Shown here: positions 1-5,990 of the stretch, in pieces
Numbering within the stretch: the stretch's first letter is position 1
How the letters are laid out: each line of letters starts with the position of its first letter
Source of the DNA: Oscillospiraceae bacterium
GTDB lineage: Bacteria; Bacillota; Clostridia; Oscillospirales; Ruminococcaceae
Direction: 5' to 3'
Assembly (NCBI GenBank): GCA_029062865.1
Contig: JAIDPG010000348.1
Location: forward strand, 1-6,874
DNA: 6,874 nt
Program-made: the position numbers and the translations under genes
The notes under the pieces: model-generated
Told to the model about the DNA's origin: nothing
The model's input: the letters and a program-made list of their open reading frames with translations, nothing else
The model's database searches: none

Positions 1-485
1 CCCTTTGTTCCGGTAAGGCGCGTGTCAAAACGTGACATCTGCGTGCTTCCTCCGACTGACGACCCATCGTCATCGTCGCCGTCGCCGTCTTCATCGCCAA
101 AATAATCACTGCCTTCGCCCGCTAACACGTATTCATAATCGCCGGCGAAATAGTTGATGCCGTTTTTGGCGTTATCGGGATCCCAGTTTTTCAGCTGGAA
201 ATCGATAGGATCTACAGTCAGCGCACTATCGTCCTTGTCTTTAAACTGGAATGTAAGCTGTCCGTCCGCGTCCGCGGATTTGTTGTAGCTCATATTCTTT
301 GCTCTTGCGATGAACTGCTCCTCTTGTACAGCGAGGTTGTCTTCAAACCTTCTGTTGCGCACCTTGCGCTGAACCATAAGGTTCAGCACTTGTACAATCA
401 TCGTAGCCATTATCGCGAATATTGCAAACGCGATGATAATTTCAACGAGAGTGAAGCCGCTTCTTTTACTGAATAATCTTTTCAT
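1..485 (-). CDS. Type IV prepilin / pseudopilin, 3' part beyond the window
   Basis: A type IV pilin-like subunit, made as a prepilin, cleaved by a prepilin peptidase and assembled into a filament. Its frame stays open from the ATG at 485 to the window edge (161 full codons), so the C-terminus is missing. The N-terminus is textbook: a short basic leader (MKRLFSKRSG), the cleavage site G10/F11, then FTLVE with the conserved Glu at mature position 5 (E15) and a hydrophobic helix to about residue 33. A charged stretch follows (about 40-65), then a globular region, then a very acidic Asp/Gly-rich segment at residues 127-141. The start is fixed by a strong Shine-Dalgarno nine bases upstream and by the position of the leader. 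It lies 19 bases after the large PilX/GspK-like gene, so it is probably co-transcribed. The single long acidic loop and lack of an obvious major-pilin pattern fit a minor pilin or GspJ/PilW-like subunit; the exact class cannot be decided from this part. Confidence 0.92.
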   Translation of the reverse strand, partial: MKRLFSKRSGFTLVEIIIAFAIFAIMATMIVQVLNLMVQRKVRNRRFEDNLAVQEEQFIARAKNMSYNKSADADGQLTFQFKDKDDSALTVDPIDFQLKNWDPDNAKNGINYFAGDYEYVLAGEGSDYFGDEDGDGDDDDGSSVGGSTQMSRFDTRLTGTK

Positions 486-494
486 ATCAAACAG

Positions 495-503
495 CCTCCT
501 TCC
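495..503 (-). promoter_or_regulatory. Ribosome binding site of the prepilin gene
   Basis: The minus strand reads GGAAGGAGG, then nine bases, then ATG at 485. It fills nearly the whole 19-base gap after the stop codon of the large upstream gene. This supports the chosen prepilin start, which the open left edge of the window might otherwise leave in doubt. Confidence 0.85.
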
Positions 504-504
504 A

Positions 505-3066
505 TTAGGTGTATCCGCCGATCGTGATCTTCCAGTTTTTAGTTACGCCTTTAAGTTTTCCGCCTGCCATACTTCCGCCGCCCGGCATTCCGGCAAGCTC
601 GTTTGGCATGTGGTCCGGATAGCAGCCGAGGAACGTGTCGACCGCCTGGAGATCGTAGTCGCCGACAGTCATACCGCCGCACAGCTTAACGGTGATAGCA
701 CCGCCCGCACTGCCCGCGTTAAGGTAGGTCATATACGGCGCGTAGATAAATCCGAAGAACGAGTTATAGCTGATGCTGTCGCCGTCCTTCGTTGTTGCAA
801 AACGCATTTCCGCACTTTCATCGCAGGATACGAGCATAAAGTTGGTTGTGGGATATACGATATCGCCATCCGTGCCCGTTACCCATTCCTTTTCGTCGTC
901 ACCGAGGGTGTCGTAGAAATCCTCAAACTCCAAATTGTCGACGTGGTTCTTGCACCAGTCGATTCTGTCTCTCTTGTCGGGATAGCAATTACCGCAGAAC
1001 TTGTTGACGTCGCCGTGTACCGGGCAGGTGACTTGCGTCAACGCTCCTCCGCAGCCGACACATTTTGCGGCGCTTTCATCGGTGATCTCATTTAACTCGA
1101 AATCACAGCCGTCGCCGGGTTCGCAGGTCTTGTGAACGAACGGAACGATTGTTGCGGAATACTTTCCGCGGGGATCGGGACCTTTGAAATTGATATGACC
1201 ATTATTCTTACCGATTTGTCCGCCCTTTATCAGCCACCAGCCGATATGTCCGGTATGCTGGAATCCCGCGTCCGTATAGGTTATCCCATTAGGAACGTTT
1301 ATCAAAACGGTGCCGCGTCCAACAACAAAAACGTGACGCATATTATTGTTTATTGCACCGGTCTGAATTTGGAAGCCCTCGGGTACGATCTTATGCTCGG
1401 GCCACCATTCTTCATGCTCTGGTACAATACTTCCAAACCATGAAAAGACGCCGTCGCCGGTAAGATCAGAGAGCTTTATGTTAATGATATTAGTCGGATC
1501 GTCGCCGGTGTCGATCAAAATAGTCTGACCGCAGGAGTTATAATCAGTGTTCGTAGAAATGCTGTCAATAATAAACGAATCACCCACTACGCCGTTTTCG
1601 TTTCCGCCATTCTGCGTGAGCAGCGGCGCAGTAATTGTGTTATTATCATAGGAGATAATGTATGTGCTCTGATAAGCGTCCAGACCTTCCCAATCGTTGT
1701 TTGACGCATTGAGCTTGATATCAATGTGCTGGGTAGTGTCTTTTTCTGTTTCCTTGTTCAGATCCCACTTATAGTAAGCTATGGTCTGGGTTCTCTGACC
1801 GAGCACTTTCATCGCCGCGTCATAGGTGAGAGGAGGTTCCTGCGGATTTCCGTCTTTGTCTTTCCATTCATCGGCAGGCCACATTCCGTCCGGCCACCTA
1901 TCTTTCGACCATTCTTCTACGGTAATGTTGCTGTGTAAGTCTGCGGTTTTTCTTGCACGCTCAGCAGCGTCGCCCGTAACAAACAGACGCGCGTTGCTGC
2001 CGCCGTTAGCGTTCGCATTAGCGTAAACATTTCCGTTTACAAATATCCAGGTGTTAGGCTTGAACACACCCGAAGTGTAGTAGAAATCACCGTTCACATA
2101 GATATAGAGCTGCTTATGAGCAGTATCGGTGAGATCAATGGAGCCCGTGTAGCCGTCGTTCTTTAAGGCGAAAAGGCTGTCGGTGGTGGGAACAAAGTCG
2201 CCGCCAACAAGAACACGGCTTCCTCCGCGCATTCCGAAGTCGTTGCCGACAGTCGGGTAGAAGTTACCTCTGATAGCCCAGGTTATCGGACCGATCAGCG
2301 AAACATCATCAGAGCTTATAGCCTCGCCGTTTGCCGAGTGAACAACCGTCATAGCGTCCGCACCCAGCATCAGGTCACCGCCGGTGTTGAGGTTCTGTCC
2401 GATTCTGTTCTCACCGGAACCGCCGTACGTATTCATATACGTATACTGCGTATCATAGAACACGTCCGTGAGGTAGTAACCGCCGGAAATATACGCGTCG
2501 TTGGGGACATAACCCGTTGCCGCGAACAGCTCCGCGTCTCCGCCCGAGCCGTCGTCGCCGGCGTTGGGGTCTCTCTCAAAGTTCTCGCTGTACTTCTGGG
2601 TAAAATGGACAGCGTCTCTGCTTCCGTTAAACGAAGACATTACGAGATAGTCAAACTCCATCTCCAGATCGTCGCCGACCGTTCCCGTTTTGCTGATGCA
2701 GGTGATCGTTACGGAATACGCGCCGATCTCCGCGAAGTTTTTGCCTGTTTCAACGTTCGGGTCAAGCGCCATAAAGCCGTTTGCGTCCGTTGTGATGGAT
2801 TCGCCGGGCTCAAGTGCAAGAAGCTTATTATGGAATTCGGGGTTCATGGTATTGTAGGGGTTCAGAGAGTTTCGTACAATATCCAAGACCGACTCAGCCG
2901 TCTGCTCCGCCTGCATTTGCCCGAACACCGCGTACTGCGCCGAATTCGCCGACACCATTGTGAAATACATCGCCATGCACGAAATGATAAGCGCCGTCAT
3001 CGTGCTGATTACCATAAACAACGCGCTTCCGCGGTTGCTTGTGTATTTCCTTAGTATGTGTGCCAT
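505..3066 (-). CDS. Giant PilX/GspK-like minor pilin with beta-helix-like and metal-knuckle regions
   Basis: Probable filament-tip or minor pilin, 853 residues. The N-terminus (TSNRG-SALFMV, hydrophobic helix about 14-40, then a Gln/Glu/Ala-rich amphipathic stretch) resembles the PilX N-terminal family. The likely processing site is G13/S14, and mature position 5 is Met (M18), not the usual Glu, as is known for GspK tip pseudopilins. Residues about 60-165 look globular. Residues 228-366 carry repeated V-x-G-[DN]-[FV] turns like a parallel beta-helix. Trp recurs every five residues at 386-401. A further beta-rich part (about 450-645) is followed by a Cys/His-rich insert (648-708) with four CxxC/CxxH knuckles. 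The C-terminal part (about 740-805) has a FFGFIYAPYMTYLNAG motif, similar to the end of beta-helix domains in PilX-type proteins, then a Gly-rich tail. The start has AAAGGAGA nine bases upstream. It sits between the PilO-like gene and a prepilin gene, which supports a filament role. A specific function (adhesin, secretion tip) is not shown. Typical PilX proteins are far shorter (about 150-500 residues). Confidence 0.85.
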   Translation of the reverse strand: MAHILRKYTSNRGSALFMVISTMTALIISCMAMYFTMVSANSAQYAVFGQMQAEQTAESVLDIVRNSLNPYNTMNPEFHNKLLALEPGESITTDANGFMALDPNVETGKNFAEIGAYSVTITCISKTGTVGDDLEMEFDYLVMSSFNGSRDAVHFTQKYSENFERDPNAGDDGSGGDAELFAATGYVPNDAYISGGYYLTDVFYDTQYTYMNTYGGSGENRIGQNLNTGGDLMLGADAMTVVHSANGEAISSDDVSLIGPITWAIRGNFYPTVGNDFGMRGGSRVLVGGDFVPTTDSLFALKNDGYTGSIDLTDTAHKQLYIYVNGDFYYTSGVFKPNTWIFVNGNVYANANANGGSNARLFVTGDAAERARKTADLHSNITVEEWSKDRWPDGMWPADEWKDKDGNPQEPPLTYDAAMKVLGQRTQTIAYYKWDLNKETEKDTTQHIDIKLNASNNDWEGLDAYQSTYIISYDNNTITAPLLTQNGGNENGVVGDSFIIDSISTNTDYNSCGQTILIDTGDDPTNIINIKLSDLTGDGVFSWFGSIVPEHEEWWPEHKIVPEGFQIQTGAINNNMRHVFVVGRGTVLINVPNGITYTDAGFQHTGHIGWWLIKGGQIGKNNGHINFKGPDPRGKYSATIVPFVHKTCEPGDGCDFELNEITDESAAKCVGCGGALTQVTCPVHGDVNKFCGNCYPDKRDRIDWCKNHVDNLEFEDFYDTLGDDEKEWVTGTDGDIVYPTTNFMLVSCDESAEMRFATTKDGDSISYNSFFGFIYAPYMTYLNAGSAGGAITVKLCGGMTVGDYDLQAVDTFLGCYPDHMPNELAGMPGGGSMAGGKLKGVTKNWKITIGGYT
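943..1125 (-). other. Cys/His-rich segment encoding a probable two-metal zinc module
   Basis: Residues 648-708 of the large minor pilin hold eight cysteines and two key histidines. After C648 and C654 come four evenly placed knuckles: C669-x2-C672, C681-x2-H684, C691-x2-C694 and C705-x2-H708. The alternation CxxC, CxxH, CxxC, CxxH fits either an interleaved cross-brace fold (C4 plus C2H2) or two sequential C3H sites. The rest of the protein has only six scattered cysteines. Zinc binding is inferred from spacing alone; disulfides are an alternative for an exported protein. Confidence 0.6.
1969..2385 (-). repeat. Degenerate beta-helix-like protein repeats in the large minor pilin
   Basis: Residues 228-366 contain recurring short strands ending in a Gly-Asp/Asn turn: NTGGDLML (228-235), AIRGNFY (264-270), VLVGGDF (285-291), IYVNGDFY (322-329), IFVNGNVY (341-348) and LFVTGDA (361-367). 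Spacing is about 18-40 residues, so this is a protein-level repeat, not a DNA tandem array. Such patterns are typical of parallel beta-helix or bactofilin-like stacks. Confidence 0.55.
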
Positions 3067-3074
3067 ACTTATCG

Positions 3075-3082
3075 TCTCCTTT
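3075..3082 (-). promoter_or_regulatory. Ribosome binding site of the large minor pilin gene
   Basis: The minus strand reads AAAGGAGA, with the AGGAG core about ten bases before ATG at 3066. It fixes the start that gives the PilX-like basic leader and hydrophobic helix. Confidence 0.85.
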
Positions 3083-3125
3083 CGTAAAATTCAAAACTGC
3101 CTAAATTGCCAATGCTTCTATACTG

Positions 3126-3161
3126 CGGCTTTGGGCGCGAGGATTTCCCGCGCCTTTGCCG
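3126..3161 (-). promoter_or_regulatory. Two-part intercistronic hairpin, function unknown
   Basis: In the 101-base gap between the PilO-like stop (3168) and the large minor pilin start (3066), the transcript can fold into an inner stem (GGCGCG with CGCGCC at 3134-3154, extended by a G-U and a G-C pair over a five-base loop). An outer 4-bp stem (CGGC with GCCG) sits across a small A-rich internal loop. No U-run follows on the minus strand, so a simple intrinsic terminator is unlikely. It could be a processing or stability element, or a partial attenuator that sets the ratio of platform to pilin mRNA. Confidence 0.5.
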
Positions 3162-3167
3162 TTGAAT

Positions 3168-4223
3168 TTATGCTGCCGTGTCCTGCTCCGCAAGTGTAGC
3201 GGACGGATCGGACATACGCTCGATGCTGTAGAACGTGATCGTGCAGTTGAGCTTGTAGAGATAATACTCCATAGACTCCTCGCCATCGGTCATTTCAGCG
3301 CCGAGAGGCTCTCCGGGCGTGTCATTTGAGCTCGGCTCGTTTGTCGTCGGCGCGGGAGTTGCCGGTGCGGGATTTGCCGCAGGAGCCGGCGCGGTATTCG
3401 CCGCAGGTGCCGGTGTGGGATTTGCTGCGGGAGTCGCTGCTGCGGGCTCCGCCTCGGCTTCACGAGTGATACGTGCGTTGCCGGAAAGGAAGCTGGTGAA
3501 AGTATCACTGCCTGCCTGCGTTGCTTCGGTGCCCTGATCGGTGCCGCGCTTGTTAAGCAGGTAGCTCGTTCTTGCGTCGGAGAACGAAACGCCGTTAAGC
3601 TCGATAGCCTTTCTTACCTTCTTGCCGTTTACCGGCATCTCATAATTGTTGACCGCGTCGGCAAACTTGAGCAGATCTTCCATCGAAGCCGCGTACAGCG
3701 TGAAGCTTACGGTGGAAGCGCCTATGGTCTGTGCCTCGCCGAGGTTTGTTTGGATCATGCGCTGACGGATGAGGTTGTTGTTAGCCGCCGCCTCGCTGCC
3801 CTGGTTTACGTAATTCTTAAGCGCGTACGAGGTGCTCGAGGGCGTATAAACGCTCGTGCTGAGACCCGCAGTGCCCGGCTCGGAAACCGAGAAGCTGTCT
3901 ACGTGGATATTTTCTCTGTTTGCGACCTGCTCGAGGAATGCTCTGAACTCATTGTCGACCTCATAAGCCTTAAGCTCCGGGAAGAACATATCCGCGAGGT
4001 TTTTACCGTCGTCGTAAGCGCTGAGGATCTGCGTTTTAAGCTGATCCTTGGTCGCCGCTCTCGCCACGTCGTCCTCATATTCCTTCTTCTTTGCGGCGAG
4101 AGATTCCTTTGTTGAAAGGATAGTTTCGATGTTCGGCTTGATAAAGATGAACACGCCGGCAACTATGATAACCAGCACAATTACAACGATCGCCGCGATG
4201 CGTTCTTGTTTACTTAACTTCAT
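3168..4223 (-). CDS. PilO/GspM-like alignment-subcomplex protein with Ala/Pro repeat linker
   Basis: Probable PilO-type component, which pairs with PilN on the outer face of the cytoplasmic membrane and links the platform to the growing filament. It is 351 residues against about 200 for usual PilO. A short basic cytoplasmic tail (KLSKQER) is followed by a single membrane helix (about 10-28), a charged coiled-coil stretch (about 32-60), and an alpha/beta domain. That domain contains a strand-helix unit (TVSFTLYAASMEDLLKFAD, 171-189), then VRKAIELNGVSFS (203-215) and a last strand YKLNCTITFYSI (323-334) typical of the PilO end. Between the last two lies a low-complexity Ala/Pro/Thr/Asn linker (255-300) with three 8-residue repeats. 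Its ATG overlaps the stop of the PilM-PilN gene by one base (TAATG), with GGAGGTG just upstream, so translation is probably coupled. Family assignment rests on position, topology and fold pattern, because PilO sequences diverge strongly. Confidence 0.82.
   Translation of the reverse strand: MKLSKQERIAAIVVIVLVIIVAGVFIFIKPNIETILSTKESLAAKKKEYEDDVARAATKDQLKTQILSAYDDGKNLADMFFPELKAYEVDNEFRAFLEQVANRENIHVDSFSVSEPGTAGLSTSVYTPSSTSYALKNYVNQGSEAAANNNLIRQRMIQTNLGEAQTIGASTVSFTLYAASMEDLLKFADAVNNYEMPVNGKKVRKAIELNGVSFSDARTSYLLNKRGTDQGTEATQAGSDTFTSFLSGNARITREAEAEPAAATPAANPTPAPAANTAPAPAANPAPATPAPTTNEPSSNDTPGEPLGAEMTDGEESMEYYLYKLNCTITFYSIERMSDPSATLAEQDTAA
3357..3428 (-). repeat. Three 24-bp tandem repeats encoding an 8-residue Ala/Pro unit
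   Basis: Residues 266-289 of the PilO-like protein are three units: AANPTPAP, AANTAPAP and AANPAPAT. The DNA units are 24 bp and similar but not identical, so the array is old or under drift. It lies inside a wider Ala/Pro/Thr-rich linker, and repeat number could vary between strains by slippage. Confidence 0.8.
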
Positions 4224-5899
4224 TATTCAGACACCTCCGTATCATTATTCGATGCCTTAAAATCGTTGTTCGCATCGGTATGCTCCTCGTCGCTGCCCAT
4301 CTGGAGCTGCATTGTCAGGCTGAACGAGAACAGGGTCTCATAGCCCTCGTAGTCGTCGCCATGGATTCCGTAGATCTCCTCGAACGCCCACTCGTCGGAT
4401 GCGTTGCCCTTTTCAAATCCGGAGTATTTTACATTAACGAAATACGGGTCGCCGTACTTGTTCTTAACGTTGTTGGTGAGCTCGTTAACATACTTCGACG
4501 GAATGCCGGACGGATCGCCCTTGCATATTCCCGTAAACGAAGCGGTTACACTGTATTTCGAGACGTTGAAGTCAATCAGCTTCAAAACCTCGTCGTCGCC
4601 GACAACGGTCTCCTTTGACAGCGGCTCAACGAGCTTGTTGTAAACAAGCGTCTGCGCCTTGGGCGAGTAGTTGAACAGCTGCTGTGTTTTCGTAATTGTG
4701 GTATTGTAATTCCTGAAGCCCGCGAGCATATTCTCACGGTCGGTAACCGTCTGCAGATCCTTCTGCATCTGCGGAGCGGCTATCCTTGCGGAATAATCCT
4801 CGATCTCATTCTCAAGCGATTTGTTGATGATCGACGTTACGATGCACGCGCCGCCTACAACGCCTGCCGCGAGTACCGCGCAGCCCAGCAGCGCCAGACC
4901 GAACTTTCCGCCGCCCTTGCTTTCCTTTGCGGAGGTCGCCTCGAGAAGGTTGATATGTTCGAGCTCCTTATTGCGTCCGTAGAGCGCGCCTATCGCATTC
5001 GCGAACTTCGAGAAGTCGATCTGGATAGACGGGTTTACGTTGATCGTGCTCGGCTGGGTGAGCATATTCGTCGGAACGTTGAACGAGCCTATCGCGTTTG
5101 TGATCTCGATAAAGCTGTCGATGTCGCCGTAGAACGAAATTCCCTTGAGGGGCTTGGAGTTGCGGCGGCCTCTGATGAAGTTCATCATACCGTAGAGGTT
5201 ATCGTAAACCGCCTGCGCAACGTAGCTTGTATCGCTGTCCGCCTCACCCTCGTCCATTTCGAACTGGGAGGGGTCGATAGATGAGAAGCGGGAGAACGAC
5301 AGCTGATTGTCCTCATAGAGGTTCATATTGACGAAGTTCTTATCCACCTGGATAAGGAGCATCGGCATGCTGTCGACCATTTTCGGGATATTTGTGATAA
5401 GGCGGGTAATCGAGTTGTTGGAGATGTACACGCCCTTAAGCGCAAGTCCTATCTGCGAGAACAGTCTTACATAGCCGTCAACCAATCTCTGAGGACAAGC
5501 GGACGCCATGACCTTAAGCATCTTGTTCTTTTCCTCGTCCTCGGTCTCGCCTGCTATGGTAAAGGATATGTTGTAATCCGCGCTGACGTTCATCGTGGAC
5601 TGGATCATAGCCTCGATGATAGCGGGGTTCTTCATATTCTTGGGCTTCGCGACGGTCATTTCCTTATAAACTATCGCGCTGGAGGTAATCGAAACGACGC
5701 ACTCCTTTTCCTTGATGTCCTTGGACTTGATGATGTTATTGAGCTCCGCCGCAACCATGGGAACGTCCGTTATGTAACCATTGGAGACCATTCCCATTGA
5801 CAGCTCGCGCATATCGGCGTCCTGGACCTTGATTTTGTTACCGCTTTGAACTCCTCGAACAAGCTTGACTTGTCTGTCGGTAATATCAATTGAAAGCAT
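4223..5899 (-). CDS. PilM-PilN fusion protein (GspL-like layout)
   Basis: One 558-residue protein combines two parts that most type IV pilus systems encode separately. Residues 1-308 form a PilM-type actin-like cytoplasmic domain: N-terminal LSIDITDRQVKLV (2-14) matches the phosphate-1 strand pattern, MLLIQVDKNFVNMNLYED (180-197) the phosphate-2 region, GISFYGDID (253-261) the adenosine region, and FANAIGALYG (299-308) the usual PilM end. The Gly residues normally seen in the second and third motifs are largely replaced, so nucleotide binding may be weak or lost. INLLE (316-320) follows, matching the PilN N-terminal motif that docks into PilM. A single membrane helix (about 333-358), a coiled-coil-like stretch (360-392) and a PilN-like alpha/beta domain (about 400-535) come next, ending in an acidic tail. 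GspL of type II secretion has the same layout. Start: GAGGTGA five to seven bases before ATG. The downstream PilO-like gene overlaps by one base. Confidence 0.87.
   Translation of the reverse strand: MLSIDITDRQVKLVRGVQSGNKIKVQDADMRELSMGMVSNGYITDVPMVAAELNNIIKSKDIKEKECVVSITSSAIVYKEMTVAKPKNMKNPAIIEAMIQSTMNVSADYNISFTIAGETEDEEKNKMLKVMASACPQRLVDGYVRLFSQIGLALKGVYISNNSITRLITNIPKMVDSMPMLLIQVDKNFVNMNLYEDNQLSFSRFSSIDPSQFEMDEGEADSDTSYVAQAVYDNLYGMMNFIRGRRNSKPLKGISFYGDIDSFIEITNAIGSFNVPTNMLTQPSTINVNPSIQIDFSKFANAIGALYGRNKELEHINLLEATSAKESKGGGKFGLALLGCAVLAAGVVGGACIVTSIINKSLENEIEDYSARIAAPQMQKDLQTVTDRENMLAGFRNYNTTITKTQQLFNYSPKAQTLVYNKLVEPLSKETVVGDDEVLKLIDFNVSKYSVTASFTGICKGDPSGIPSKYVNELTNNVKNKYGDPYFVNVKYSGFEKGNASDEWAFEEIYGIHGDDYEGYETLFSFSLTMQLQMGSDEEHTDANNDFKASNNDTEVSE
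4826..4954 (-). other. PilM/PilN junction: INLLE motif and membrane helix
   Basis: This stretch encodes residues 316-358 of the fusion. INLLE (4940-4954) is the equivalent of the INLLP motif at the N-terminus of free PilN, which in known structures inserts into a groove of PilM. A lysine/serine/glycine linker and then the membrane helix (4826-4903, FGLALLGCAVLAAGVVGG core) follow. Only about eight residues separate the actin-like domain from the motif. Confidence 0.75.
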
Positions 5900-5922
5900 A
5901 TTTTCACCTCATACTGTATTCT

Positions 5923-5940
5923 CTGCGAGGTTCCTCGCAG
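5923..5940 (+). terminator. Perfect hairpin followed by a T-rich run on the plus strand
   Basis: CTGCGAGG-TT-CCTCGCAG is a perfect 8-bp inverted repeat in the 91-base gap between the PilC-like and PilM-PilN genes. On the plus strand it is followed by GTTGG and then a T-rich stretch (5946-5956), which looks like an intrinsic terminator for transcripts running against the operon. On the minus strand no U-run follows, so operon mRNA would read through and carry the hairpin just upstream of the PilM-PilN ribosome binding site. The five-base spacer before the T-run weakens the terminator call; a processing or stability hairpin is the alternative. Confidence 0.4.
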
Positions 5941-5990
5941 GTTGGTTTTTTGTTTTTGCCGGGTTGTGATAATTCGGGACGGTTTGGATC

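Noticed and set aside
433..1095. 220-codon open frame on the plus strand, opposite the large minor pilin gene
   Set aside because: It is antisense to a gene with clear family features, lacks a credible ribosome binding site, and its protein shows no recognisable domain. Codon bias of the minus-strand gene explains the open frame.
2338..3054. 238-codon open frame on the plus strand over the start of the large minor pilin gene
   Set aside because: The Arg/Val/His-rich translation is typical of the antisense of a GC-biased gene, and it overlaps the well-supported N-terminal pilin region.
3084..3112. Possible minus-strand promoter before the large minor pilin (TTGGCA, 17-base spacer, TTTTAC)
   Set aside because: The -35 is good but the -10 matches only three of six positions, and transcription would begin inside the ribosome binding site. 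Read-through from upstream is more likely.
3319..3537. Gly/Ala-rich open frames on both strands over the Ala/Pro linker
   Set aside because: They are shadows of the low-complexity repeat in the PilO-like gene, with no ribosome binding site of their own.
5923..5940. Hairpin as a terminator of the operon between the PilC-like and PilM-PilN genes
   Set aside because: On the minus strand no U-run follows the stem, and the genes on both sides belong to the same machine, so stopping the operon here is unlikely.
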